Source of the DNA: Variovorax sp. TBS-050B
GTDB lineage: Bacteria > Pseudomonadota > Gammaproteobacteria > Burkholderiales > Burkholderiaceae_C
DNA length: 64,000 bases
Direction of reading: 5' to 3'
Assembly (NCBI RefSeq): GCF_029893635.1
Contig: NZ_JARXYR010000001.1
Span: 434,001 to 498,000, forward strand
Position numbers and translations under genes: made by a program
Shown: positions 34,525-43,011 of the stretch, piece after piece
Layout: each line of letters opens with the position of its first letter
Numbering within the stretch: position 1 is the first letter of the stretch
Notes under the pieces: model-generated
Databases searched by the model: none
Told to the model about the DNA's origin: nothing
What the model saw: only the letters and a program-made list of their open reading frames with translations

Positions 34525-34870
34525 TCAAGAACCGTCGGGCCTGATATCCGGTGCAGGGATCAGCGGGACGCCCTGCGCCTCGGCAGCTCGCGACTGCGCA
34601 GCCATCGCTGCCTCGAAGGCCGGTCGCGCCCGCAGACGCGCCCAGTAGGCTTCCAGCGAAGGGGTGAAGCGCTCGGCAAAGCCCAGATGCTGCGCGAGCA
34701 GCAGTGCGTAGCCCACCGACACATCCGCCGCCGTGAAGCGGCCCGCGCAGAGGTATTCACGCTCGCCGAGCCGCGGCTCCAGGGTCCGCAGCCGCGCCAG
34801 GAACCACTTGGCATAGTCGTCGGCGACCTGCGGCTGCTTTCGTTCCGCCGGCTCGGTGCAGGGTGATCAT
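34525..34870 (-). pseudogene. Glutathione S-transferase, C-terminal remnant with frameshift
   Basis: The minus-strand frame to 34525 reads ...PQVADDYAKWFLARLRTLE, LGEREYLCAGRFTAADVSVG, YALLLAQHLGFAERFTPSLE and AYWARLRARPAFEAAMA. This is the all-helical C-terminal domain of a GST, with the conserved TAADxxVGYAL N-capping box. The N-terminal thioredoxin-like domain is missing. Near 34845-34855 the frame shifts: ANMITLHRA in one frame aligns before EPAERKQPQ in the other. A short open frame from a GTG at 34722 exists, but this is a decayed gene. Confidence 0.65.
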
Positions 34871-34917
34871 GTTGGCTTCTGAGCCGCTCCGGTGTTGGAA
34901 CAACTGCCCGTGCACGC

Positions 34918-35556
34918 TCAGCCCGCGCCGCCGCCCCGCCCCAGCGCCACCGCCATGATCGGCTTGGCCCATTGCGGCACCCGGTCGAGCGCGATGTGGG
35001 AGACGATGCGCCCGCCCTCCATGTGCAGCAGCAGCAGCGGCTGCGGACGCTGTCCGGCCTTGGGGTCGCGTTCGGCGCTGTTGTCGTAGAGGCGCAGGCT
35101 CGCGAGGTGCGGCAGCAGCCGGATCAGGTTGGCGCGGCTGGTCTCGTAGCGTTCGCGGATCTTCCCCTCTGGAATGTCGTGCCCGCCCGCGGCGACGCGG
35201 GCGCGCACGCGCTGCAGGTGCAGTTCGGGCGACGAGAGCCCGGCGTACCAGAGATGGACCTGCGCGCCCGCGCGCGCGCCTTCGAGCAGCATCTCGGGCA
35301 AGGTCCGCGCGCCGAGCGTGGTCTCGAACGCGAAGTTCAACTGCTGCGCGAGCGCGCGCTCGAGCCCCTGACGGCCGAGCTCCCAGGCCTTCGCGTTCGC
35401 CGCCTCGACCGACAGCGCGGGGTCGGCATCCGCCAGCGCGCGGGCGGCCAGGTCCGGGTTGAAGTAGTCGACCTTCTTCTGCAGCAGCGCGGCGCCGCCC
35501 ACGCTGCTCTTGCCGGCGCCGTTGACGCCGGCCAGCACGAAGATTCGGGCCGGCAT
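34918..35556 (-). CDS. Zeta-toxin-family kinase
   Basis: Predicted 212 aa. P-loop GVNGAGKSS (Lys16) at the N-terminus, NPDLAARALADADP, and NFAFETTLGARTLPEML in the place of the zeta substrate-binding FETTL motif, then a lid region with AGGHDIPEGKIRERYETS. Zeta toxins phosphorylate UDP-N-acetylglucosamine or a related nucleotide sugar and block wall synthesis. Chromosomal relatives may have other substrates. It starts at a TGATG overlap with the upstream antitoxin gene. A Gly-rich tail (GRGGGAG) ends the protein. Confidence 0.9.
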   Translation of the reverse strand: MPARIFVLAGVNGAGKSSVGGAALLQKKVDYFNPDLAARALADADPALSVEAANAKAWELGRQGLERALAQQLNFAFETTLGARTLPEMLLEGARAGAQVHLWYAGLSSPELHLQRVRARVAAGGHDIPEGKIRERYETSRANLIRLLPHLASLRLYDNSAERDPKAGQRPQPLLLLHMEGGRIVSHIALDRVPQWAKPIMAVALGRGGGAG

Positions 35557-35915
35557 CAGCGCCGGGCGGCCTGGGTGACCGCGGCCTCGCCGAGCTCGTC
35601 CGGCGTCATCGCGAAGGCATCGGCCATGGCCTGCGCGGCCGCATCGCCCTGCATGCGCGCGAACATGTCGTCGAAGCGGTGCGTGAGCGCTTCGAGGTTC
35701 GGCTCCGCGGCCTGTTCGAGCTTGAGGTAGCGCTCCACCGACATCAGCACCATCGACGGCTGCTCGTGCCGCGTGATCACGACCGCGCCGCGCGCCATCA
35801 CGGTGCTGGTCACGCTCTGCATGCCGGACGCGAGCCGGGTGGCGGAGAACGAGGGCAGCTCGCGCGTGAGGCGCTCGATCTCGGCGGGGCGGACGGAAGC
35901 GGTGTGGGCGGCCAT
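35556..35915 (-). CDS. Phd/YefM-like antitoxin paired with zeta toxin
   Basis: Predicted 119 aa. ATG at 35915 has CGAGGA at good spacing; the longer frame upstream is not supported. The N-terminal half, ATRLASGMQSVTSTVMARGAVVITRHEQPSMVLMSVERYLKLEQ in outline, is the Phd/YefM fold (repressor strand-helix with the conserved R/H-E-P-x-x-V/M-L-M-S). The C-terminal helices would neutralise the toxin. Classical zeta is paired with epsilon, so the Phd-type partner makes this a hybrid module of the kind seen in proteobacteria. Confidence 0.85.
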   Translation of the reverse strand: MAAHTASVRPAEIERLTRELPSFSATRLASGMQSVTSTVMARGAVVITRHEQPSMVLMSVERYLKLEQAAEPNLEALTHRFDDMFARMQGDAAAQAMADAFAMTPDELGEAAVTQAARR

Positions 35916-35930
35916 GGGATTCCTCGGCAG

Positions 35931-35978
35931 GGGTGTTTTCTGGATTTTACCCATTTTCCGGATTTCGGCCGAACACCC
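35931..35978 (-). promoter_or_regulatory. Putative operator of the zeta/Phd module
   Basis: Two direct repeats TTCTGGATTT (35938-35947) and TTCCGGATTT (35956-35965) are 18 bp apart, flanked by an inverted repeat GGGTGTT (35931-35937)/AACACCC (35972-35978). They lie immediately upstream of the antitoxin start, where Phd-family antitoxins usually autorepress. Confidence 0.4.
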
Positions 35979-36043
35979 GGGAATGTCGTCCCCGGTGGTG
36001 GCACAGGCGGGCGGCGTCCGCATACATTCATGGCCAGACCGCC

Positions 36044-36433
36044 ATGACGAAGACAGAACTCGAGACCACCTACCGCGACTACATCGCATGCCTCAACCGG
36101 CGCGAGTGGACGGCGCTCGGTCGCTTTGTCCACGAGGACGTGCGCCACAACGCCGCGGCGCTCGGCATCGACGGCTACCGCGCGATGCTGGAGGCCGACT
36201 GCGCGCAGATTCCCGATCTCCGCTTCGAGATCGAGATGCTGGTGGCCGACCCGCCCCGGCTCGCGGCCAGGCTCCGCTTCGACGTCACGCCGGCCGCGGA
36301 CTTCCTCGGCGTGCCGGTGAACGGACGGCGCGTGAGCTTCTGCGAGAACGTCTTCTACGCGTTCCGCGACGGAAGGATCGAACAGGTCTGGTCCGTGATC
36401 GATGAGGTGGCGATCGAAGCGCAACTGCGATAG
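36044..36433 (+). CDS. SnoaL-like / NTF2-fold ester cyclase-type protein
   Basis: Predicted 129 aa cytosolic protein of the NTF2-like superfamily. YIACLNRREWTALGRFVHED, IDGYRAMLEADCAQIPDLRF and FCENVFYAFRDGRIEQVWSVID match the SnoaL-like polyketide cyclase/ester cyclase group. I used ATG at 36044, where the fold begins, rather than the upstream frame. No partner gene indicates the substrate. It is convergent with the PucR-type regulator gene. Confidence 0.8.
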   Translation: MTKTELETTYRDYIACLNRREWTALGRFVHEDVRHNAAALGIDGYRAMLEADCAQIPDLRFEIEMLVADPPRLAARLRFDVTPAADFLGVPVNGRRVSFCENVFYAFRDGRIEQVWSVIDEVAIEAQLR

Positions 36434-36464
36434 CCAGGCCGCACCTGCAGCCGTCGACGCGGCT

Positions 36465-38468
36465 TCAGATGAGCGTCCCGATGCTCCACAGGCGCAGCGC
36501 CATGTGGATCTCGAGCGCCCTGCTCGCGCTGCCCCAGTGCCCGATCAATTCCTCGATGGTCGCGAGCCGCTGGCGCACGGTGTTGACATGGATGTTCATG
36601 CGCAACGCGGTGGTCTTCGCGTTCTGGTTGCAGTCGAAGTAGGCCAGCAGCGTCGACGTCAGTTCCGAGCCGCGCTTGCGGTCGTGCGCGAGCAGCGCGC
36701 CGATGGTCGCGTCCAGGAAGGCGTTGAGACTGCCCTGGTCGTGGGTCTCGAACAGCACCGAATAGAGCGCCATCTCGTTCTGGCCCACGATGCTGCCGCG
36801 CATGCCCAGGCGCCCCAGCACCGACAGCGCCCTGCGCAGCGCGGCGTAGAGCGCTGGCATCTCCGCGGGCGAGCGCACCGGCCTGGACAGCACGCCGCGG
36901 TAGGCGTCGCCGAGCTCGCGCCGTGCGAAGGCCGCGATCTGCGCCAGCACGTCCTGCGCCCGGGTCGCGCCGCACACGACGGCCAGCACGCCGTCGATCT
37001 CGTCGAGCACATGGTCGGCCAGGAGCGGCACCCCCGCGCGCAGCCGCCGGGCCCAGAAGCCCGGGCGCGGCTCGGCCATCTCCACCAGCAGCAGCGAGAC
37101 CGGCTGCGAGAGGTCGAGGCCGAAGCGCTCGGCGCGGTCGCGCGTCACGGCCGGCTCGTCCTGCCGCGGCGAGACCAGCGTGCGCAGCAGCGCCGAGACC
37201 TCGCGGCTCTTGCCGGCCTCGACGCGCTCCTGCGACAGCAGCACGATGCCGATGACGCTCGAACTGCGCTCGAAGGTGCGCAGCGACACCTCGCGCAGGT
37301 CCTCGTGCCGGAACAGCAGCACGGCCCCGAGCACGTCGTTGCCGCCGAGCACCGCGATCACGCGGCAGAGTTCGTCCCCTTCCGCATAGGCGACCGCCGA
37401 CCGGCCCGCGCGCCGGCTTTCGCGCAGCGCCGCCGCGAGTTCCGCGCTGTGCGCGTCGTGCGGCGCATAGGCGTCTGCCGCGGTGCCCGCATAGCCGGCG
37501 GCGCGGCCGCGGCCGATGACCTGGAACGCCTCGTCGAGCACCAGCACGCTGCCGTCGAGCAGCTGCGCCACCGACTGGCAGAGCGCGCCGAGCGAGGCGC
37601 CCTGCGCCAGCAGCGAGGTCAGCTGCTCGTGCGCCTCGGCCGCGCCCTGCACGTCGCGCACATGCCGCTCCAGCTCGCGCCGGGCCAGGTCGGCATGCGC
37701 CAGCGCGGCCTTCGATTCCGCGAAGGCCTTGGCATTGTTGATCGCCACCGCCGCATGCGTGGCGAGCGTGCACAGGATCGAGACGTTGAGCGCGGTGTGG
37801 GTGCGGTGGTAGCGGTCGGCCACGAAGAGCAGTCCGATCACGTTGTCGTCGCACATCAGCGGCGCGCCCACGAGCGCGGCCACGCCCTCGGCGCGGAAGG
37901 TGTCGTCGAGCGCCGGGTCGTGCACGAAGCGGTTGTCGTGCAGGTAGTCGGGCGTGAAGAACGGCAGCCGCGTCGACATCACCACGCCGGCCACGCCGAG
38001 GCTGCGTGCCGCGGTCATCTTTCCCGTGCGGTCCGAGATCGCGCCGTCGGCCACCACGACCTGGAACTCGCCGCTCGCGGCGTCGTAGATGGTGAGCCAG
38101 CACAGCTGCGATCCCATCAGGTGGCGCGCGCGCCGCACGATCGCCTGCAGCAGCTCGCTGAGGTCGAGCCGGCTCGACAGGTCCTGCGCGGACTCGATCA
38201 CCGCGAGCATGCCGCGCTCGCGTTGCTCGTGCACTTCCAGCCGGTGGCGCAGCGCCATCGCCATGCGCACCAGCTCCACCAGGCCCGTCTTGCGCTGCAG
38301 CGCATCGGGCAGCGCCTCGACCCGCGCGAGGCGCGCGGCGAATTCCTCGGCCGGCGCATTCCGGTGCAGCAGGCCGAGCAGCTCGGCGGCGATCGCGTCG
38401 ACCGCCTCGCCGGACGCATCGGGCGCAGAGCCTGCCGCGCGTTGTCGATCGGGGGACAGTAGGGACAT
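36465..38468 (-). CDS. GAF-domain PucR-family transcriptional regulator
   Basis: Predicted 667 aa. Residues about 85-260 form a GAF domain (HLMGSQLCWLTIYDAASGEF, APLMCDDNVIGLLFVADRYH). A coiled coil and a second sensor-like region (about 290-420; SVAQLLDGSVLVLDEAFQVI) follow, then a PucR/CdaR GGDEF-like domain and the C-terminal HTH_30 (LAYFDCNQNAKTTALRMNIH, VNTVRQRLATIEELIGHW). Such regulators bind small effectors and activate adjacent catabolic operons. It is divergent from the SDR-ABC operon with a 219 bp gap that holds the shared promoter motif. The start at 38468 excludes a GC-rich, non-domain upstream frame. Confidence 0.88.
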   Translation of the reverse strand: MSLLSPDRQRAAGSAPDASGEAVDAIAAELLGLLHRNAPAEEFAARLARVEALPDALQRKTGLVELVRMAMALRHRLEVHEQRERGMLAVIESAQDLSSRLDLSELLQAIVRRARHLMGSQLCWLTIYDAASGEFQVVVADGAISDRTGKMTAARSLGVAGVVMSTRLPFFTPDYLHDNRFVHDPALDDTFRAEGVAALVGAPLMCDDNVIGLLFVADRYHRTHTALNVSILCTLATHAAVAINNAKAFAESKAALAHADLARRELERHVRDVQGAAEAHEQLTSLLAQGASLGALCQSVAQLLDGSVLVLDEAFQVIGRGRAAGYAGTAADAYAPHDAHSAELAAALRESRRAGRSAVAYAEGDELCRVIAVLGGNDVLGAVLLFRHEDLREVSLRTFERSSSVIGIVLLSQERVEAGKSREVSALLRTLVSPRQDEPAVTRDRAERFGLDLSQPVSLLLVEMAEPRPGFWARRLRAGVPLLADHVLDEIDGVLAVVCGATRAQDVLAQIAAFARRELGDAYRGVLSRPVRSPAEMPALYAALRRALSVLGRLGMRGSIVGQNEMALYSVLFETHDQGSLNAFLDATIGALLAHDRKRGSELTSTLLAYFDCNQNAKTTALRMNIHVNTVRQRLATIEELIGHWGSASRALEIHMALRLWSIGTLI

Positions 38469-38562
38469 AGGGCCGCGAAGGCTAGCAGAACGCCATCCCG
38501 CTGCCCATGGGTTCCAGCCCTGTCCCTGCCGCCGGCGCGCGATCACACCGCCGCGGCGCCGC

Positions 38563-38592
38563 CAGTGTGCGCGCCGCACATAGGCGAGCGCG
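38563..38592 (+). promoter_or_regulatory. Shared upstream motif, copy 1
   Basis: AGTGTG...CCGCACATAGGC...GCGCG, 108 bp (from the end of the ACA) before the SDR start at 38688 and about 95 bp before the divergent PucR regulator gene. It aligns without gaps with 46483-46512, which sits at nearly the same distance from the tannase-like gene. Possible binding site of the PucR-type regulator. Confidence 0.45.
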
Positions 38593-38687
38593 ACCCGTTT
38601 CCGGACACTGCATGCGGCAGCGGGACAGGCCTGCCGCACGCACGCCCCACCCTGCACCCGACGACTTCCGACACCCCACAGGAACCC

Positions 38688-39479
38688 ATGAGCATCATCG
38701 ATTCACTGCGCCCGCCGCCCGGCCTGCGCGTGCTGGTCAGCGCGGGCGCATCGGGCATCGGCGCGGCCGTGGCGCTGGCCTTTCGCGAGACCGGCGCGCG
38801 CGTGCACGTGTGCGACATCGACGGCGCGGCGCTCGAGCGGCTCGCGCGCGAGGCGCCCGAGATCACCGCCAGCGTGGCCGACGCCTCGGTGCCCGGCGAC
38901 GTGGACCGCGTGTTCGACGACGTGCAGGGCGCCCTCGGCGGGCTCGACGTGCTGGTCAACAACGTCGGCATCGCGGGCCCCACCGGCGCGATCCAGGAGC
39001 TGCAGCGCGGCGACTGGGAGCGCACCGTGGCGGTCAACCTGAACAGCCAGTTCTATTTCTCGAACCGCGCGGTGCCGCTGCTCAAGCGCTCGGCCATGAA
39101 CCCGAGCCTGATCGCGATGAGCTCGGTCGCGGGCCGGCTCGGCTACGCCTTCCGCACGCCCTACGCGGCCACCAAGTGGGCCGTCGTGGGGCTGATGAAG
39201 TCGCTCGCCATCGAGCTCGGGCCGCACGGCGTGCGCGTCAACGCGATCCTGCCCGGCACGGTGGAGGGCGACCGCATGAACAGCGTGATCGGCGCGCGCG
39301 CCGCCACGGCGGGCGTCCCGGTGGAGGCGATGCGCGCGGCGTACCTGCAGAAGATCTCGCTGCGCCGCATGGTCACGACCGAGGACGTGGCCGCGATGGC
39401 GCTCTTCCTGTGCTCGCCCGCGGCGCGCAACGTCAGCGGCCAGGCCATCAGCGTCGACGGGAACATGGAATACCTCTGA
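38688..39479 (+). CDS. Short-chain dehydrogenase/reductase
   Basis: Predicted 263 aa classical SDR. Rossmann motif SAGASGIGAAVA, CDIDGAALERL (Asp for NAD preference), NNVGIAGP, catalytic Ser in AMSSVAG and YAATKWAVVG, and a C-terminal GQAISVDGNMEYL. ATG at 38688 has AGGAA upstream. It is the first gene of the ABC-transporter operon and probably oxidises or reduces a hydroxy/keto form of the imported compound. The nearest described types are 3-hydroxybutyrate- or sorbitol-dehydrogenase-like SDRs, but substrate assignment is not possible. Confidence 0.9.
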   Translation: MSIIDSLRPPPGLRVLVSAGASGIGAAVALAFRETGARVHVCDIDGAALERLAREAPEITASVADASVPGDVDRVFDDVQGALGGLDVLVNNVGIAGPTGAIQELQRGDWERTVAVNLNSQFYFSNRAVPLLKRSAMNPSLIAMSSVAGRLGYAFRTPYAATKWAVVGLMKSLAIELGPHGVRVNAILPGTVEGDRMNSVIGARAATAGVPVEAMRAAYLQKISLRRMVTTEDVAAMALFLCSPAARNVSGQAISVDGNMEYL

Positions 39480-39525
39480 GACCGCTTTCGCCTTTCTTCC
39501 CTTCCCGACAAGCATGGAGACATCA

Positions 39526-40776
39526 ATGCACAAACTCAACGCAACCCTCACCTCCGGTCTCGCCTGCGCGATCGGCATCCTCGCCTTCGGCTCGGCCGCG
39601 GCCGCGCCCGTCAAGGTCGGCGTGCTCGAAACGCTCTCGGGTCCGCAGGCCTCGTCCGGCCAGGCCTACCGCACGGCGGTGCGCTTCGCGATCGACCGCA
39701 TCAACGCGGCCGGCGGCTGGAACGGCGAGCCGGTGCAGCTGCTCGAGTACGACAACCAGGGCGGGCCCGCGGGCGCGGCCGACAAGCTCAAGGCCGCCGC
39801 GGCCGACGGCGTGCACCTGATCGTGCAGGGCGCCTCCTCGGCCATCGGCGGCCAGATCACGGAGGACGTGCGCAAGCACAACCTGCGCAACCCGGGCAGG
39901 GAGATCATCTACATCAACGTCGGCGCCGAGGCCCTCGAACTCACCGGCGAGAAGTGCCACTTCCACCATTTCCGCTTCAGCGGCGACGCGCAGATCCGCA
40001 CCAAGGCGCTGGTCAGCGCGATGAAGCAGGCCGACGCACTCGGCACCCGGGTGTATTCGATCAACCAGAACTACGCCTGGGGCCAGGACATGGAGCGCGC
40101 CATCGCCGACAACGCGGCCGCCGGCGGCTACCAGGTGGTCGAGAAGACGCTGCACGACGTCAACAAGGTGCAGGACTTCGCGCCCTACGTCGCCAAGATC
40201 AGCGCGGCCAGGGCGGACTCGGTCCTCACCGGCAACTGGTCGAACGACCTGCTGCTGTTGATGAAGGCATCGAAGTCGGCCGGCCTGAAGGTGCGCTTCG
40301 GCACCGTCTTCCTCGACCAGCCGGGCAACATCGCGAACGCCGGCGAGCTCGCGGTGGGGCATTTCGTGGCGCACACCTTCAATGCCGAGGCGGGCGGGCC
40401 CGAGGGCGAGCGCTTCGTCGACGAGTACAAGGCCAGGACCGGCCACGCGCCCGCCTTCGTCGAGCCGCAGACCGTCTTCGGCATGGCGATGGTGGCCGAT
40501 GCGCTCAAGCGCACCTCGCCGGTGAACGGCAGGCTCGACGTGAACGCGCTTGCGCGCGCCATCGAGACCGCGAAGGTCATGACGCCGATGGGCGAGATGC
40601 GCATGCGCGCGGCCGACCACCAGGCGCTGCTGCCGATCGTGGTCTCGACGGTGACGAAGGATGCGCGCTACAAGGCCGACGGCACCGACATGGGCTTCAA
40701 GCCGGTCAGGCGCTTCTCGGCCGAGGAAGCCTCGACGCCCGCGCAACCCGCCTGCGCGATGAAGCGCGCCGGCTGA
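39526..40776 (+). CDS. Branched-chain-type ABC transporter, periplasmic binding protein
   Basis: Predicted 416 aa LivJ/LivK-type (HAAT) receptor. The start at 39526 has GGAGA at 6 bp, with a signal peptide ending FGSAAAA. Periplasmic-binding-protein fold: PVKVGVLETLSGPQASSGQA, RFAIDRINAAGGWNG, VYSINQNYAWGQDMERAIA, with a cysteine (GEKCHFHHFRFSGDA) rarely seen at this position in the family. It probably binds an aromatic or short-chain carboxylate rather than leucine, judging from the catabolic neighbours. Components of the permease and ATPases follow immediately. Confidence 0.9.
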   Translation: MHKLNATLTSGLACAIGILAFGSAAAAPVKVGVLETLSGPQASSGQAYRTAVRFAIDRINAAGGWNGEPVQLLEYDNQGGPAGAADKLKAAAADGVHLIVQGASSAIGGQITEDVRKHNLRNPGREIIYINVGAEALELTGEKCHFHHFRFSGDAQIRTKALVSAMKQADALGTRVYSINQNYAWGQDMERAIADNAAAGGYQVVEKTLHDVNKVQDFAPYVAKISAARADSVLTGNWSNDLLLLMKASKSAGLKVRFGTVFLDQPGNIANAGELAVGHFVAHTFNAEAGGPEGERFVDEYKARTGHAPAFVEPQTVFGMAMVADALKRTSPVNGRLDVNALARAIETAKVMTPMGEMRMRAADHQALLPIVVSTVTKDARYKADGTDMGFKPVRRFSAEEASTPAQPACAMKRAG

Positions 40777-40781
40777 GGCCC

Positions 40782-41723
40782 ATGGACCAGTTGCTCGTCT
40801 CCCTCATGAACGGCGCGGTCTACGGGCTGCTGCTGTTCATGGTCTCCGCCGGCCTCACGCTGATCTTCGGAATGATGGGCGTGCTCAATTTCGCGCATGC
40901 CTCGTTCTACATGCTCGGCGCCTACTTCGCCTACACGCTGCAGGACCACGTCGGCTTCTGGGCCGCGATCGTCGCCTCGCCGATCCTCGTCGGGCTGATC
41001 GGCGTGGTGGTCGAGCGCTTCTTCCTGCGCCGCGTCCACCACCACGGCCATGCGCACGAACTGCTGCTGACCTTCGGCCTGTCGTTCATCATCGCCGAGT
41101 CGATCAAGCTGTTCTTCGGCAACTTCCCGGTCGACTACCGCATTCCGCCCGCGCTCGACGTGCCGGCCTTCAGCATCGGCGGCGCGCAGTACCCGACCTA
41201 CCGGCTGCTGATGGGCGGCGTGGCGCTCGCGATGTTCGCCGCCCTCTACCTGCTGCTCACGCGCACGCGCGTCGGCATCGTGGTGCGCTCGGCGATCCAC
41301 AAGCCGCGCATGGCCGAGGCGCTGGGCCACAACGTGCCATTGGTCTTCATGGGCGTGTTCGGCGTGGGCGCCGCGCTCGCCGGGCTCGCGGGCGCGGTGG
41401 CCGGCGCGTTCTACACCACCAACCCGAACATGGCGCTCGAACTCGGCGTGATGGTGTTCGTGGTGGTGGTGGTCGGCGGCCTCGGCTCGCTCGGCGGCGC
41501 GATGCTCGCGTCGCTGCTGATCGGGCTGGTCACCTCGCTGGCCGTGGGCGTGGACTACAGCCTCGCCGACCTGCTCGCCTTCACGGGCGCGGGCGACTGG
41601 GCACGCGGCGTGGGCGGGCTGATGACGCTCAAGCTCTCGAGCCTGTCGGCCACGATCCCGTTCGCACTGATGCTGCTGATCCTGCTCGTGCGCCCGAGCG
41701 GGCTCATGGGCGAGAAGGGCTGA
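40782..41723 (+). CDS. livH: ABC transporter permease, LivH type
   Basis: Predicted 313 aa integral membrane protein with about eight transmembrane segments. NGAVYGLLLFMVSAGLTLIF, MMGVLNFAHASFYMLGAYFA and GGLGSLGGAMLASLLIGLV are the conserved LivH segments. It starts 5 bp after the binding-protein gene. It forms the inner-membrane channel with the LivM-type protein. The symbol reflects family, not leucine specificity. Confidence 0.93.
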   Translation: MDQLLVSLMNGAVYGLLLFMVSAGLTLIFGMMGVLNFAHASFYMLGAYFAYTLQDHVGFWAAIVASPILVGLIGVVVERFFLRRVHHHGHAHELLLTFGLSFIIAESIKLFFGNFPVDYRIPPALDVPAFSIGGAQYPTYRLLMGGVALAMFAALYLLLTRTRVGIVVRSAIHKPRMAEALGHNVPLVFMGVFGVGAALAGLAGAVAGAFYTTNPNMALELGVMVFVVVVVGGLGSLGGAMLASLLIGLVTSLAVGVDYSLADLLAFTGAGDWARGVGGLMTLKLSSLSATIPFALMLLILLVRPSGLMGEKG

Positions 41724-41727
41724 GGCG

Positions 41728-43011
41728 ATGAAGACCGCTTTCGCCCTGGTCGCGGCCGGCGTCGCGCTGCTCGCCGCCCTGCCCTTCCTGCTCTCGCAGG
41801 GCCTGCTCAACGCGGCCGTGCAGATGCTGATCGCCGCGCTCTTCGCGAGCGCCTACAACCTGCTGTGCGGGCAGGCCGGCATGCTGTCGTTCGGCCATGC
41901 GGCCTACTTCGGCATCGGCGCCTTCGGCACCGTGCATGCGATGAACGCGCTCGGCGGCGCCGGCCTGCTGCCCACGCCGCTGATGCCGCTCGCCGGCGCG
42001 GTCTGCGGCCTCGCCTTCGGCACGGTCGCGGGCTGGTTCGCCACCCAGCGCAGCGGCACCTACTTCGCGATGATCACGCTCGCCATCGCCGAGCTGGTGC
42101 ATTCGCTCGCGCCGCACCTCAAGGGGCTGTTCGGCGGCGAGGCCGGCGTGTCCACCATGCGCATGCCGGCCTGGGGCCTGGACTTCGGCTCCACCACGCA
42201 GGTCTACTACCTCGCGCTCGGCTGGGTGCTGCTGTCGCTCGCGCTGCTCTACCTCTACACCCGCACGCCGCTGGGGCGGCTCACCTGCGGCCTGCGCGAG
42301 AACAGCCACCGGCTGCGCTTCCTGGGCTACGACGTGCACGGCCTGGGCACCGGCGTGTTCGCGATCTCGGCGATGTTCTCGGGCATCGCGGGGGGCCTGC
42401 AGGTGCTGTCGAACGAATCCGCGAACTACGTGGTGTTCGATCCCGCGCTGTCGGCCGCGGTGGTGCTCAACACCTACATCGGCGGCGTCAAGGTGTTCCT
42501 GGGGCCGGCCCTGGGCGCGGCGCTCATGACCTTCTTCGGCTATGCGGTGTCGGACCTCACGCGCTCGTGGCTGCTCTACCAGGGCGTGCTGTTCGTGGGC
42601 GTGATGATGTTCATGCCCGCCGGCCTGGCGGGCCTCGTCGGCACCACCGCGCGGCTGCGGCAGCGCTTCGGATGGGGCCGGCTGCTGCCGCTCGCGCTGC
42701 TGTCGCTCGGCGCGGCGCTGCTGCTCGCGGCCGGCGCCACCTTCGCGATCGAGATGCTGCAGCGCGCGTTCTCGCAGGACTACCGCGCGCTCGCGAACCT
42801 GCAACCCGGCCGGGGCTGGCCGCCGATCGCGTACCTGGGCCGCGCCTGGGCGCCCGCATCGGCCGCGACCTGGGCGGTGCCGCTCGGGCTGATCGCCGTC
42901 GGCGCGCTGCTCGCGCAAATGGCGCGGCTGCGCTTCAGGGCGCTCGCGGCGGCGGAGTCCGCCGCGGCGGCACCCGAACTCCTGGCCGCCGGGAACGGAG
43001 GCCTCGCATGA
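41728..43011 (+). CDS. livM: ABC transporter permease, LivM type
   Basis: Predicted 427 aa membrane protein. It carries AYNLLCGQAGMLSFGHAAYF, FATQRSGTYFAMITLAIAEL and ALMTFFGYAVSDLTR, the usual LivM blocks. It is longer than typical (about 330-360 aa) because of a C-terminal extension of roughly 80 residues with two extra hydrophobic segments (LLPLALLSLGAALLLAAGA and ATWAVPLGLIAVGALLAQMA) and an Ala-rich tail. The function of the extension is not known. Overlaps the next gene by ATGA. Confidence 0.92.
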   Translation: MKTAFALVAAGVALLAALPFLLSQGLLNAAVQMLIAALFASAYNLLCGQAGMLSFGHAAYFGIGAFGTVHAMNALGGAGLLPTPLMPLAGAVCGLAFGTVAGWFATQRSGTYFAMITLAIAELVHSLAPHLKGLFGGEAGVSTMRMPAWGLDFGSTTQVYYLALGWVLLSLALLYLYTRTPLGRLTCGLRENSHRLRFLGYDVHGLGTGVFAISAMFSGIAGGLQVLSNESANYVVFDPALSAAVVLNTYIGGVKVFLGPALGAALMTFFGYAVSDLTRSWLLYQGVLFVGVMMFMPAGLAGLVGTTARLRQRFGWGRLLPLALLSLGAALLLAAGATFAIEMLQRAFSQDYRALANLQPGRGWPPIAYLGRAWAPASAATWAVPLGLIAVGALLAQMARLRFRALAAAESAAAAPELLAAGNGGLA

